In this document: piece after piece, positions 26,932 to 39,724 of the stretch
Numbering within the stretch: the stretch's first letter is position 1
Layout of the letters: the number at the start of each line of letters is the position of its first letter
Source of the DNA: Tetmemena sp. SeJ-2015
Taxonomy: Eukaryota; Ciliophora; Spirotrichea; Sporadotrichida; Oxytrichidae
Assembly: GCA_027382625.1 (NCBI GenBank)
Contig: JAJKFJ010022624.1
Span: 62,001 to 126,000 of the forward strand
Length of the DNA: 64,000 nucleotides
Direction: 5' to 3'
Notes under the pieces: model-generated
Told to the model about the DNA's origin: nothing
What the model saw: only the letters and a program-made list of their open reading frames with translations
The model's database searches: none
Made by a program: the position numbers and the translations under genes

Positions 26932-29900
26932 TCACTAGAGCTAAATGTCCACGAAATGAGAGATCATGCAAATGTTGTGGTTGATTAAGTCCTCAAGTTC
27001 TTCTTAATTCTTAGCATTCTCATTCATCACAACTTTAACTTTCTCCATGAGGGATTCGTCATCAATCAAGATATCGTAGTGAGATCTTAGGAAGCAATTT
27101 ATCAAGGATTGTAAGAAGTCTATGTTTCTCTTTGACCTCAAACCAGCGATAAAGTAGTCTAGCATTTGCTCGAGCTAAAATTATTCGTCAAAACATACAA
27201 AAACTTACATATTTGTTGGGATTTTATCCAGCTCCATCGAGCTCAAACACTGACAGTGAAAGAATCTCCAATTCGATTCCAGATGGACTGAGGATTTAGA
27301 AGAGCTCAGTAATTTTTTAATGCTGATTTTTCTCCTCTTTAAGTATGGTCTTGAGCTTATTTGAATCTGATCTCTTCTTGTTTGAATCTTCACCTTCGTT
27401 TTTCTTGATTTTAGAGAAGAATTGCTCCTTCAAGATATCTGGGGTAGCATCATTCTCAGTGACTATTTTCTCTATATCGAACAAAAAGAAAGGTGCCTTG
27501 GGTAATTCTTTCTTGGGCATTAAAGGCTTATTTCTCTCCTTTATTTGCTCCAGATTGTAAATGAACTTAATGACATAATATGAGTAAATAAATGGCTTGC
27601 CACTTTGAGTATGGCTGAGTTGAAAGCTTGACATAGCTTCTTTTCTGTTTCTCATTTCTCTCGAGCACACCATCCAGTTCTTTGAACTTTTGTTGTAGTA
27701 AAGTTTTGTCCTCTTTTTTTTCTTACTTAGACCCATCTTCAAGATGATAAAAATCTTTGTGGCTTTGCTTGACTGAGTCAGTCTCAGATAAAGTAGGTAA
27801 GTCAATTAGAGTGGGATATTTAGGAGAGCTTGAGATTATCAAATTTTAAAAGTGCTGCCTGTTTGACCAGAGATACACTGCTTTGGAACCAACGTGGGAA
27901 GTTGCCAAGAATTCACCGGAAGGAGAGAAATCGATAGAGAGTGGTGCTTGCTTGAACTTTATCCAGTCAACTAGTTAGCCAGTGAGGATATCCCAAGCCC
28001 TCACTGATTTATCGAGCGATGCACAATGATGTATTTAGAGTCAGGCTGCGAGAAGCAAATGTCTGTGATTTTATTCTCAGCGGCATCGTTGAACTGTCTT
28101 ACTCTTACAATGCCAGACTTCACATTCAAAATTGTTAGGGAGATATCTGCTGAAGTGATCGCAATAAGATCATTCATTCTATTGTAGACGAGGTTCTCAA
28201 TAGGGTAATCGAGAGTAAATGTCTTCATAAGTTCTCTTCTGTAAAAGTCCCACTGCTTTATTGTGCAATCTAAGGATGAGGATACTAAAATCTTAGTCAA
28301 AGCATCTATCCCTAATCCTGTCACATTTTTCTAGTGAAGCCTGTCTCCAGCTAGCTTGTTTATGAACAACCCTAATATAGAAAATTATAAAATTTAATTC
28401 CCTCTATCTTTGCCACTTTGCATGTTAATCTTTTGTAGTGACCCATTCTCAAATCCAATTACTGCAAAGTTTCCACATTAGCTGACAGCCACAGCTGTTA
28501 CCTTAACTTTGGGGTAAGATACTTCAACAGGAACCTTAGAAATAGAATGGTTTGCTGCTGACCATAGGAATGGAGACTTAGCTTTATCTTAGCATGTGAT
28601 CAAATTTTACCAATCTCTTTCTCTGAACTCACTGAAATCAAACTATGTAACAACTCCGAAGCCAACATCTCCTGTCTCCTTGCTCAAGTCAGATCTTGTA
28701 AGATTCTTAACAATAAATTTTTCTTTTTGGAAAAGTTCATGCTTTGAAATTCGTTAAGCAAGCTTATGTCTCTTAAGTTTCCATCCTTTGCACAAGATAT
28801 AAGATTTCTAGCACCCTAATTAACTGGATCATCTTTGCCTCCGTAAAACCTAATTCTATGAGGAGCCTCAGCATGCCCACATCTCTCCTTGAGAATCCTT
28901 GGCTGAGTGATTCCCTTTTCAAAGAACCACATTTTTAAAGAATTGTCTTCCTCTGAAGAGCTTATCAAAATGGGTTCGTTAGCCATGAAAGAGAGATGAG
29001 ATACTTTCCTTCCATTATGAGGAAGCTAGAGAATTGAGTAGATTTTTTGCTTATTCAGATCCCATAAGACGATATTTTAGCTTCCATCAGTTCCTGAACT
29101 TGTGCTAGCCAACAGACTTATTCCTAGAGTGGTGTCAGTTGAGAAACTTATGCTTTGAATTCCTCCATCAGTAGAGGTGAAGGTGAACAAGATCTGGTCG
29201 AATTGAAGATTGCAGACTCTAATAAAAAGATGTATAAATTAATTTCGCCATCTGAAAAACCAATTGCTACTGTATGCACGACTGGACTTTGGACGATTTG
29301 AGTAATTTAGGCGTTTTCCTTTCCCTCAATGATTCTTTTGAAGTCATAGATTTTTTCTCCCTCAATTATGTTCCAAAGCTCGGCCTTTCCTTTTCCAGCA
29401 AATAAGAGCTTATTCACATAACTAGTTGGATGCATCACAAGCTAGAAGTCTTGAGCAAACATCAGCTTTTTAATTACTGACCAGTCTTAATGTTGAAGAT
29501 AATGAACTCTCCGCCCTCAGCTAGAGAGAAGATAAACTCTGAGGCCAAAATGAATTTAACTACTGGCTTTGTGTGGCCCACATATTGCATAGTCTTGTGC
29601 ATTTTCTTCCAGGCTACTATTGAGTTATTATCAAGGGCAGTGTATATGAATCCATCTTGAGAGGCCTCAATCCACAATATCTCGTTTTCTATGAAGCGCG
29701 ACATGTAAACTAGATTTAGCTTAGTTGTATTGTAAACGTAAAAGGCATGACCACCAACGCTGCTTGCAATTAAGATGTCTTAGTCGCTCTTGAAATATGC
29801 AGAATGGAATATCAGATGTATAGTAACCAAAGGCTCTGTAGGGCTCGAAAAGAAGAGAGTGCTTTACTTCATCTTATTCTAATTCGGAATTTCTCAAATG

Positions 29901-30044
29901 GAGTTTCCTATTGGTGTTCATTAGTTCGGGATCTTCAATGAGATCGTTATGCTTGGCAATTTTCTATTTGAAAGAATCAATAGAGTTAGAAGATGCTTCT
30001 CTCTATCTCTTTGCTAGCAATTTTCCTTTTTGTGCTGATTGCAT
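26932..30044 (-). CDS. UTP21: WD-repeat U3 snoRNP protein UTP21/WDR36
   Basis: Component of the small-subunit processome (UTP-B subcomplex) in nucleolar 18S rRNA processing. The start at 30044 gives MQSAQKGKLLAKRQREASSN, followed by the family's N-terminal signature HSLLFEPYRAFGYYTSDIPF. WD-type propeller blocks follow: DILIASSVGGHAFYVYNTTK, YTALDNNSIVAWKKMHKTMQ, GLGIDALTKILVSSSLDCTI with KQWDF, and AEGGEFIIFNIKTG. Near 27520 comes IKERNKPLMPKKELPKAPFF, equivalent to the KRNKPxEPPKxPExAPFF linker of UTP21. The C-terminal helical domain is LDYFIAGLRSKRNIDFLQSL...INCFLRSHYDIL, ending DIQLQ at TGA 26932-26934, matching the Utp21 C-terminal domain. IESs interrupt the gene at several places; near 29800 (after DIPFC) the frame slips by one base, possibly a sequencing error. 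Segments are in normal order. Confidence 0.88.
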
Positions 30045-30128
30045 AATTGCTTATTTAATAATTTATTTACTTAGCAATCAAACATTACTGTAATAAGATT
30101 ATATTTAAAGAATGCAACAATTCTTAAT

Positions 30129-32944
30129 TCATACTATGTTTAGATTAAAGTTGAGTATTTACTATCTCTAAACAATAAGTTCCATTTGTATTTGATCGAT
30201 GACCTCTAAAAGTCTAAATTTCTTCTTTTAAAATTCGATTTAGTCTATTTGATCTCCAGGTGAAATCAAATGGTTCTTCATCATATAAAAATAATAAATG
30301 CTGATATTCGAAAGAGACTCCTTAATCTGGTCTTTTAAATATGCTTCTTCCTCAGCAATGTTTGGTCCAAGTGATTCATTCTATTCATTTCCATTTTCTT
30401 ACAGCTTTAAAGTTTCAGATTCCTCTAAGTCTAGAAGATTTCCTAAAATTTAGGCACTTCTCTACCCTAAAACGATTTTAGATTCAATAGTCCAATTACT
30501 TACTCTTCGTAAAGGACTTAGTCTTTCTGTTTGATTGTTGTTCGCTGATATAGTTCACATCAAATCTCTCTTTTAATTTCTCAGTTAGCTCTTCTTTGTA
30601 AAGTAAGTCTTCATTTCCGAAAAACTTCTGCGTTTTACTCTTTAAATTAAAACAAAGTACTAGTTTCTCTTATCTTCACTTGGGATTATATTAAGTGGAG
30701 AAGCTAAATTATCATCAAGTTTTATTACTTGCTGGCTCTAGTCTTGCGGCTCATTTAATGCTAGAGGGAGGGGTTGGTTGTACTTTTAAGAAAGCCAGTC
30801 GTAGCTTGACTTATACTTAATACTCAGGTATCCATCTTCCACGATAGTGATGAAGACATTTTGAATCACACTAAAGCACAAATTTAAATTAAAAAAAGCT
30901 TATCCTTACCTGATACTGACAAAAGCAAAGAAGTAAACATAGAGGTTTCCAATTAAGAAATTAGTGTAGGAAATATCATCGTGTACATCTGTTAGAGAAT
31001 CTCCATTCATCATTGAGAATAAGGTGAAAAAAGCAGTTGAGGCACTTGAAAAACTCTTTGTCTCCCAGAAAAGGCAAAGTCCCAGGAATGCAAAACCCAC
31101 AAAGAAAGGAAGGATTCCTATCATTGCTCTTAATACAACTGGCATAGCAGAAGACATAGTTCTATTTATAAACGTGTACTGAGCTGAGTTTTCGAGATAT
31201 CTAGATATAGAGACCCAACATAACATGCACCCGAAGCCAATGAAAATTTCGGATATCTAAAGATCTTGAAGCTGATTACTTATATATAAAGTTGTTCCTA
31301 TTATCAGTAAGAAGTTCGAAATCAGTAAGACTATCGACCATTTATTAAATAACTTAGTCTTCTCCCAAAAGCTTAGCTTACCCCATTCTTATCCATGAGT
31401 TCTATTCATCATTTTTCCAAAATCATTTTGAACAAAAGAGTTCTGAGTGCTTTGGTTTTGATAGAATGACATCGATAACTCTTCACTCTCCTCAATGAAT
31501 TAGTTAGGTTGAGATTTCTTTTTTTCTTATGTTTTGCGTTTTGGAATGAATTTTTCTTTAAATTGGTTTCTCTTAGATTCCTCAATCAATTCTGATTCAT
31601 CATCCGAGTTCTCTTAAGATTAGATTCCGTAAACCTGCTTTTGCTAACTTTTCTCTTTGTTTTGCCCTTTTCTACTTTAATTCCTCTCTAAGAGTTAAGC
31701 TGGAGAATCCTAATTATCAAGATACTCAATTTAATCTGAATCTTCAAAGAAACTTTAAGTTTCTTCAATCCCTCTATCTCTTATTTTCTTCTTTTGATTT
31801 AACTTCTTAGAGTTGCTGTTATCATTATATTCTACATATTCATCAATCGCATTAACCTTATTCTGCATCTTTCTGAGTTTACTATACTTCCTGCTTATTG
31901 AAATTATGTACTTGATTGTGAGGGCTATATAGAGCGCTGAGAATACAATGACTAGTAGATGTACCCAAATAAGTCTACTTTGACTTTTAATCTAGTCTGT
32001 TTTAAAGCAAACCTGCCTTTTAAAGTTAATATCAACCTTTATGACACCTCTCTGTTCAAACTAATACTTCTGCACGATATTCCATTCATAGCAACTAGAG
32101 TCTGGTATAGCTGAAGTGGGTAAGAACTCTCGCACAACGAAAAATATCTGGAAGTTCTTAATGTAATTTAGGTATTTTTTTAGTGTTCCATCTTTCAGGT
32201 CAGATTATCCAAAAGGGAAGATGTTAGTGTGAGTTAAGTTTAGCATTGCTGGAAATTTTGTTGCGTCATAGCCAGATAGAAACTAGTTTTATACTGTAAC
32301 AGGATTCGCAATCAAGTTGCCTTTTGCATCCTGATAAAAAATAGATACCTAAGGAGCCCATACTCATCTAGATTCATCGAGTTTTCTATGTTGAAGTAGT
32401 TTTTTACTGAGGTCTCAACAAATTTTTGCAAATCTTTCAGGTTGAATATAATGCATATATTTTATTTAAATATCCTTAAATTTGTTGAAGATAAAATAAG
32501 AGTAAGATGAGCTTATAATTATTGACTGCCTCTTCATCTGTTTTACTCTAAAAAGGTTTAGTCCTTTGTATTATGGTCTTACATCATGCTGAAGGAACAT
32601 ATTCAGGAACTGTATCTCTTGCATCCTAGAGTAGTCACCTGTATTCTCGACTATGATGATTATTTGAGCTGATGTCAGAATAAGGAGGATGATGTGGATC
32701 ACGAGCTTCCAAGGAAATCTATCTAACTCAATTTAAAAAGCAAGAAAATACTTACTGTAGTATTTATACTTATCTAAAGGCCCCATCATAACTTTGTTTC
32801 GAAGTGGCATTTGAGCCTTCTTCTAAGGGAGTAGACTTGATCCCCATTCTTTAGTCTTCTTTATAGTAAAAAATATGAAAAATAAATCTTCTGGATGAAG
32901 GAACTTGTTACAGACTACCTCGGGTTATGCTTTTCCTCTTCCAT
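30129..32944 (-). CDS. Mucolipin (TRPML)-like cation channel, copy 1
   Basis: Predicted six-helix TRP-type cation channel of endolysosomal membranes. The start at 32944 gives MEEEKHNPRQSVTSSFIQK, joined over an IES (32861-32892, pointer AGAAGA) to TKEWGSSLLPQKKAQMPLRN. The first membrane region reads RFPWKLVIHIILLILTSAQI, corresponding to the mucolipin S1 start FKLxLQxLKIxxVTxQL, followed by a luminal loop with Cys residues. The S4-S5/pore region is well preserved: CWVSISRYLENSAQYTFINR, MPVVLRAMIGILPFFVGFAF, then the pore block STAFFTLFSMMNGDSLTDVH (mucolipin: LFSLINGDDM) and IGNLYVYFFAFVSI for S6. A long cytoplasmic C-terminus (IKYKSSYDWLSQKYNQPLPL ...) runs to TGA 30129-30131. A basic low-complexity cytoplasmic stretch near 31500-31850 is an additional feature. 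Tandem with copy 2, 145 bp away. Confidence 0.82.
32861..32892 (-). other. IES, pointer AGAAGA (coding strand)
   Basis: TCTTCT on the plus strand at 32855-32860 and 32887-32892. Excision gives SSFIQKTKEWGSSLLPQ in frame. Confidence 0.82.
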
Positions 32945-33088
32945 TTAATTTAGCCTAATGTTAAAAATTGATGATTGCAATTTTGTTCTATCTTATTTGA
33001 AGAAAGAATTTATTGTCTTATTAAGAGGAATTAAAATTGGATGGACTTCATTCACTCAATTGAGCTATCTGACTCTTCATAAATTAAG

Positions 33089-35664
33089 TCAGTTATCATT
33101 TTCTGGCTCTTTTATTCTATAAAATTTATCAAATCTACTTGTTTTAAACTTACTCTATAAGTCTTTCTTGTTCTTAATCTCTAGTTGATCATCATTCAAA
33201 TTCAAAATTGTGCTTTAATCCTCCATTACTGAGACTTCACTGCTCACTATGGAATTCTCAAAAAATGACTTTTATATTTAATTCTTGAAGGTAACATTTG
33301 AGTTCCTCATGGTAGTTCCAAGCCTTTGTAGTTTTAAGTTTGGATTGAATTTTAAGTTCAATGCGCTTCCATGTTTCCTTCGCTTGATCTCCTGAGCAGG
33401 ATCAAATTCTGAAAAATCATCATCAAGGTAGCTTTTAGTGTCAGTATTGTTCTATGCATTATTTTGTTACTTGCTCATTTACTGTTGCTATCCGTTCTCT
33501 TGGCTCAAATTCTAAGGCAGCACTTATTCTATCTACTCTAGCTCCTGCTGGTTTCTAAACTCTTCTAAAAGCTGCTACTTCTGCATTTCAAGCTGAGCTT
33601 GGTACTTCTGCTACAGCCAGTCGTAGCTCTTTCTATACTTAATTCCTAGGAATCCATGCTCTATCATAATCAAGAACACATTCTGCACAATTCTAAAAGA
33701 AGTTAAGAATCGAAATCAAGAAAGGATTACACTATGCCAAAGAAGACGAATACGATCATGAAAAGTATAGCAAAGAGAAATCTGAAGTAGCTCATGTCGT
33801 AAAATTAATCCAAAAGCGAGTCTCCTTGCATCATCGAGAAGCAAGAAAAAAGGGCGAGGTTCACGGTGGAAAAGCGCACCGAGTCCCAAAAGAGACAAAG
33901 GCCAAGAAAAGCAAAGCCAAAATAAAGGGGAATCACTCCAGTCATAGCTCTTGAAACTATAGGAAGAGTAAATGCTACTGTCCTATTAATCATAGAATAC
34001 TAGGAAGTTTAATGCATATAGCTTGGAAGTGAGCACCAGCAAAAGAAGCAACCTATTCCGATAAATTTCTCTGCTTAAAGGATATATCTCTATCCTCTAG
34101 GAAAAGAAAGATAATTGTTCCAGAAAGTATAAAAAGGTCTGAGAGCAGATAAAATATCACCCAAAAGTTTATGATAGAAAGCTTGTCTGATACACCAAGA
34201 TCTTTCCATTCTTTGAGCTATTGCTAATCATCCAAAAAACTTTCAAGATTTAAGCCCTCAAAGCCAGGGAAATCTGAATCTTGCTCTTCTTTTCCATCTA
34301 TATTGGGATTGACTGTACTTGAATTGATTTTCTTTGATTTCTAAGCTCCTGGGTATTTATTTTCTGATAGGATCCGAGAAAACTCTTTGTTCTATTGTGA
34401 GATATCTTTTATATTTGCAGTCTATTAAATGATTAAGCAAGATTTAACTTTACATGTCTTTCTCTTGGACTAGTGGGCTCTTTGATTTCTTCTTGGCTTT
34501 AACCTTTTTGCTTTTGTTATCTTTTGATATGCTTTCTCTTCATTTACTTATATCTCTGCTTTATATCATAGAGGTATCTAAGCAAAGAAATCATGCCATT
34601 ATTTGATGTGAGTATTTTCTTACTTCAGGGTCAATAGAAGATGAGCTACAGATAGGAAGAAAACTAGGAAGTGCACCCATACCATCCTTGACCATAAAAC
34701 ATAAAAAATAGAAATAAATCATTCAACTACGTTTGAGACTTCACAAGGATTCCTGTTAAACTTAAGGCTGACTTGGATTGCACTGCGTTGATTGAATTGG
34801 AAATTTTGCAGAATAGTCCAGTCGTAACAATTTGCCTCAGTTGGATTAGACTCTGGCAAAAATTATTGCACTCTATAGACTATTTACCAGCTCTCTAAGA
34901 GGAATAGCAGTGCCTATTCTTATATTTATAGAGGGAAATTATCTTACCTTTAATTTACCATCATCAATATTTTTCTAATCGAATTATCCTAGATCATCTG
35001 TCGTAAGCTAGAATGATAAGGGCGAAGAATCACTTCCATATCCATTTGCATAGTACAAAAAGGCAGTTGGCTGAATAAGCTACTTTTGAGTATCATATCT
35101 AATTGCATCAAGTAGGGATATATCTTACACATATTTGTAATCCTCTAAGAGGTCAGGGTCATTTTCTAAGCTGTAAAATGTATCAACTGAGTCTTAAACA
35201 AGTTGGTGAAAGTCCTTAAAATTAAAGATGTTTTTATAGTAGGGAACTGAGCCGTCATTAAAATTATCCTATAATTTTATGACTGGAGAGTAATATACTT
35301 CGGGATCTAGGAACATGTTACTAAAGACAACCATTTGTGCGCTATTTTAGTAGTGTGTTTCACTCAATATCAACTCAACTTGAAGCGTAGAGAAAAGTAC
35401 AAGAGTAATTTAAATCACTAACTTGTAAGGAAACTTATCTAAAAGTTTATTAGTGGAATAGAATATTTACTATACTTTTGATACTTCTCTATAGGACCCA
35501 AAATAAGTTTATCATTCAAAGGCATTCTCTTGTTCTTGTCTTTTACTTTCTTAGAAGCACTCTAATTTTAAGAAGTCTTCCTGGCTCCTTTCAACTGAAT
35601 ATGATAAATTCTGATTCTATGAGTTCATGGGCTCTATCAAATCCCCGAAATTATTGTCTTTCAT
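33089..35664 (-). CDS. Mucolipin (TRPML)-like cation channel, copy 2
   Basis: Paralogue of the adjacent channel, same strand. The ATG at 35664 gives MKDNNFGDLIEPMNSQNQNL. The N-terminal motif MPLNDKLILGPIEKYQKY corresponds to MPLRNKVMMGPLDKYKYY in copy 1. S1 begins DKFPYKLVIQITLVLFSTLQ, and the luminal loop (KIQ...LLEDYKYVQDISLLDAIR) reads without a break from about 35430 to 34950. The pore half is INRTVAFTLPIVSRAMTGVI, PLYFGFAFLGLCLFWDSVRF and CFSMMQGDSLLD. The C-terminal tail (33650-33089) is longer and Gln-rich (LGIKYRKSYDWLQQKYQAQL; compare LSIKYKSSYDWLSQKYNQ in copy 1), ending FRIKEPENDN-like YRIKEPENDN at TGA 33089-33091. Breaks near 34450-34940 and 35480-35560 are unresolved IESs. Pore and tail similarity show a recent tandem duplication. 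Confidence 0.82.
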
Positions 35665-35896
35665 TTTTAACTATAATACTTTCAACAATCAATCTATAAA
35701 TAAAATCCGAGACTTTGTTGAAAATTAGAAATTTAATAATCAAATGAATGACTTTGATGACACTAAGGATTAAGGCTTTATTATATTTACATATCATCAT
35801 CTCATTTAAATAAAGACCCCTCCTCTTCTGAACTAGTTTCTAATTAAGGCCTTTTGACTCAATGATGATTTTAGAGCCAGGCGAGCTATTTCAAAA

Positions 35897-37040
35897 TCAT
35901 CCACAAGTCTTGATTTAAAATGAAAATCTCTATTTATAAGATATTACAACTGCCTCTTTTTCTTTGACTTTTTGACTGACCTCAGTCTAATTTTTGAATA
36001 TGTCAACACTCTAGCATTAAAACTTTATAAACTGAAAATAAGCATTTAGAAATAGTTCTCCTGTGAGAAGATGCTGCTCCTCTTTTATGGTGCTAGCTTG
36101 TAATATCTGGTGACTAAGTGCGCGAGTTTTATTCAGTCCGCATGAATAAGTTAGTCGACTTGGAATCTGGATTTCTGTGCAAGAAGAACTACTTGCTGCT
36201 CCTAGTTTGATATTGCGAGCTGTAAACTCCTTGCCTTCTTAGTTCCTGGAATTCTGAAATTGTTTGGAGCTAAGAATAAAATATATATACTTTAAAGACT
36301 TATTGGGCATAGGTGTAGTTATCTATTAGGTTTGCCCAAATAACTGCTTCCCGTAAATCAATGGCGAAGATACTCTATCTTTAAATTACTCTTCTCCGCT
36401 CATAAGTGAACTCTGCGAGTAAGGGTATCTTTTCTCAGTCCCGTCTAAGTTACTCGCATTTGAATGCACTTTCTATTGAATCAGCTTAAATTTGAAAGGG
36501 TTCCTCACGTCCGCTATTTATTCCTTCCTCTCTTTTGAGATTTCAAAGTTATGGAAATTTGACTTTGGCAGTTCTGAGATCAGTTTACTCATGACCACCC
36601 TCGTTTATTAACTTAATTTACAACTATATGAAAGGAAGAATAACGCTCTAATTTAGTTAGCTCATCCTGTTAAGAAATGAAGTTATTGCGATAGTAATTG
36701 CTCTTCATTGCTTCCTTTGCCTTCTAAATTTTCTCAGCTTCATTCTCACCTCCCTAAACTGAAATTTTTAAAAAGCCTATCAAAATTTGTGCAAAAATAG
36801 CTACTTACTTTGACTCTGAAGCTGCTGAAATCCTAACCCAAAGAGCGGATTAATTGCTTTCTTCTTTCTTCTCTGCACAGGATCCATATAGCTGGCGCTC
36901 TTTTGATTATGCATCAATAGCGATCTTCTTTCCACTCCTTATGCGAGATTGTTCTCAGATTGTGAAGGCGTTAGCTAGTTCTTGATTTGTTTAAACTCTC
37001 TGAGAGAGATCTTGTTACTGCTGGTCCAGTGATCCACCAT
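35897..37040 (-). CDS. Unknown Ser/Gln-rich protein
   Basis: Starts MVDHWTSSNKISLREFKQIK at 37040 and runs in three blocks to TGA at 35897-35899. Block 1 (37040-36815) includes RRKKAINPLFGLGFQQLQ, block 2 (about 36760-36660) GENEAEKIQKAKEAMKSNYY, block 3 (36593-35897) MSKLISELPKSNFHNFEISK, GTEKRYPYSQSSLMSGEEQF and a C-terminal basic part. Short AT-rich spacers with frame changes separate the blocks and are probably IESs. No domain recognised; about 330 residues, mostly polar, no membrane segment. Block 3 also has its own ATG, so two separate short genes are a possible alternative. Confidence 0.55.
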
Positions 37041-37474
37041 TAGGTTTAAAAATTAAATCTATCAAAGTAGCTACACAAATAGATAATTCTTATTTATCAG
37101 TTTAACTGAAAATGTGAACCTAATTATTTTTGCAGACTTGGTTTAAATCTGTATTACATAAAGAATATATAAATACTAGCTAAAAATACATAGAAAACAC
37201 TATTGCATCTAGTTACCAGATTCTTATCAGGCAGCAAATTCTACTTTAGTTGTTATAGTAAATCAGACCCGAGGACAATTATAATTAATATTACCAAAAA
37301 TTGATAATAAATAAATTTAAAATATTTACTCTCTTTATTTCATATAGATAAGGATTTTAAAATACCATAATTATTATAACTAATGAAAGTTAATTAATTT
37401 TAACAATTAAAATTTTAAAACAATAAATTTAGCATCTTTAATTAAAGCAATAATCCCCCTATTTATTCAAGAAA
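37041..37474. other. AT-rich intergenic region between divergent genes
   Basis: Very AT-rich, no coding blocks; separates the minus-strand gene above from the plus-strand transporter, so it should hold both promoters and the ends of the two somatic chromosomes. No telomere-like GGGGTTTT repeat is present. Confidence 0.5.
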
Positions 37475-39500
37475 ATGCAATTTATAAACACCGAGGAGAC
37501 TCGCCTTAATTTAATAGAAAAACCCTCCAACTATAAGCTAATATTTTTATACCATCAATAAAGTAAAAGTAATAGTAGCAGTAGTAGTTTAATGGTACCG
37601 ATACAAAACTTCCAAATCAGAAAAGCTCAAGGAAATTTTAATATACTTTCATTTTAAAATTTAATTATCTAGATTGGTCTTCCTTCATCCATAGCTAAAT
37701 TATTTATTGTAGCTTTACTCACTCAAATGGTAAATGAGATTATTAACGTGGCTTATGTGGGAAGTCTCAATAATGCGGAGATGCTAGCAGGAGTGGGCCT
37801 TGGAAATCTGTACATCAATACTTTTGGAATGTCAATATACCTTCAATAAATAAATTCAACTTTAAATCTCTTTGACTTTAATAATTTTGATTGGCCTGAA
37901 TATTGCGGCTGGAACTTTTATATCTCAAAGCGTGGGTTAGAATGATCTAAAGCTAGCAGGAATATATCTCAACCGAGGAAGAATAGTCAGCTTCATTTCC
38001 TTTGTTCCTTAAATATATTTATACATATGTTGAGTTTTAATCCTATATTCTTTGCTATGATGTTTGCCGATAAGTTTTTAGAGGTACTAGGTTAAGATCC
38101 CTTATCGATTTAGTACTCTTACACCTATATTATGTATATGGTATTGCTATAGACTTTTTATTTTTGTAACTTCAAATTAAACTTGGAGATTATTAAAATT
38201 AGCAATTTGTATAATACCATACTTGCTTCTTCATCAACAATTTGATCTGACGAGAACCTTCCTCGCTTGTTTCAATAAGTATATTTATTTTATATTAAGA
38301 CTGATGTGATTATGTACACTTAAATACTGGCCTCTCTCTTCCACTGCGGCCTAGGTTACTACTTCATGTTCGTACTCAAACTAGATTTAAGAGGAGTCGC
38401 TTTCTCTAGTATAAAATAAAAATACTACTTATTTAAGATAGGTGTAGTATAATTTCCATGCTGATAAACAACGTAGTGCTCGTGATTTACATAAAATTTT
38501 ACCTGAAGGAACTAGCTCCGGCTTTCTTTTTCCCAAACAAGCACAGTTTCATGGGAATACCTATTTACCTAAAGCTCGCAATTTCATCTATGTGCATCTA
38601 TTGCCTCGAATGGTGGGCAATAGAACTAATCACAATCATCTCCTCTCAAATCTCCCTTTAAATTAAAAATAACGAATATAGCATAAAGTTTACCAGTTAG
38701 GGGCGCAAGTTATTGTAGCCGAAGTGTACTGGTTCTATACGAGCTTTGGGTTTGGTCTGAGTTACGCCTCTGAAATTTGTGTGGGGAGGTGCATCGGAGC
38801 CAATAACGTTCAGGAAGCAAAAGAGTTTAGGAAACTGATCATGCAGGTCGGTATATCTATATCAGGAATCATCTACAATATATAAATCTATGATTTATTA
38901 TGGAATCGCAATGGTTTCTTTCTTCTTTTTGAGATTCTTTATCTCTGAGCTGTTTACACCCATTTACGAAATTCAGTCAGTCATTCTCAAAATATTTGTG
39001 AAATATTAAGATAACAAATTTTCTCGACATCAGTCCAATTCTCTCAGTGTGTCTATTCTTTGAAATGACACAGGCTTGGTCTTAAGGATTCTTGAGAGGA
39101 TTGGGAGTTTACAACCATGCTCTCGCTACATGAAAATAGAATACTTTATTATTTGTTTACAGTTCTGGTGTCGTTTTACTGCCTCACGATTCCACTGGCC
39201 TATTACCTCGGTATCGTTAAAGGTATGGAACTTTTTGGGATATGGCTGGCTCTTGCCACCGGCTAATTCACAGTTCATATAACATCAAAAGTGTAATCAT
39301 TTTATATAGTTTGCTCTATGTATATGTATCTCAGCAACTTTCACTACGACTGGTAGAAAATTGCTGACGAAGTTTAAGACAAGTTAATTATAAATGCAAA
39401 AAATAAATTCTATTTTAAAGACAGAGCAGAGACTGAAAATAAAATAATCCGCAGTGTAATTAGCAGCCCTTCTCGAAAAGAAAAGTTGCTCATCGAGTGA
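37475..39500 (+). CDS. MATE-family multidrug/organic cation antiporter
   Basis: Predicted twelve-helix MATE transporter exporting organic cations or toxins in exchange for H+ or Na+. The ATG at 37475 gives MQFINTEETRLNLIEKPSNY, and a single frame continues to the first helices (IGLPSSIAKLFIVALLTQMV, NVAYVGSLNNAEMLAGVGLG). After a short break comes NIAAGTFISQSVGQNDLKLA followed by GIYLNRGRIVSFISFVPQ, equivalent to the TLxSQAFGAxxxxLxGxYLxRG block. The middle shows KLAISSMCIYCLEWWAIELI, the strongly conserved LEWWxxE motif of eukaryotic MATEs. Then YTSFGFGLSYASEICVGRCI with GANNVQEAKEFRKLI matches the xPxGLSxAxxxRVGNxLGA region. The C-terminus YDWQKIADEVQDKLIINAKN ends at TGA 39498. At least five breaks of 20-40 bp (for example near 37855, 38170, 38690, 38880) are IESs or introns. 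Confidence 0.85.
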
Positions 39501-39724
39501 ACTATAATATGAAATCAATACACGGAAATCTATTCTACGGAACTTAAAATCTAAATAGTTTTCTTAATAAATCTAAACAGACGGCCTTAATAAAATTCAT
39601 ATTAGCTAATCATAATAACTTTCTAAACTTATTTAAAAGTTTTTGTGCTAAAGTTCATTATCTGAAGTGGGTAGGCATAAAAAATGTAAATTTTAAAAGA
39701 GTATGAATAAAGTAAAAATACTTT

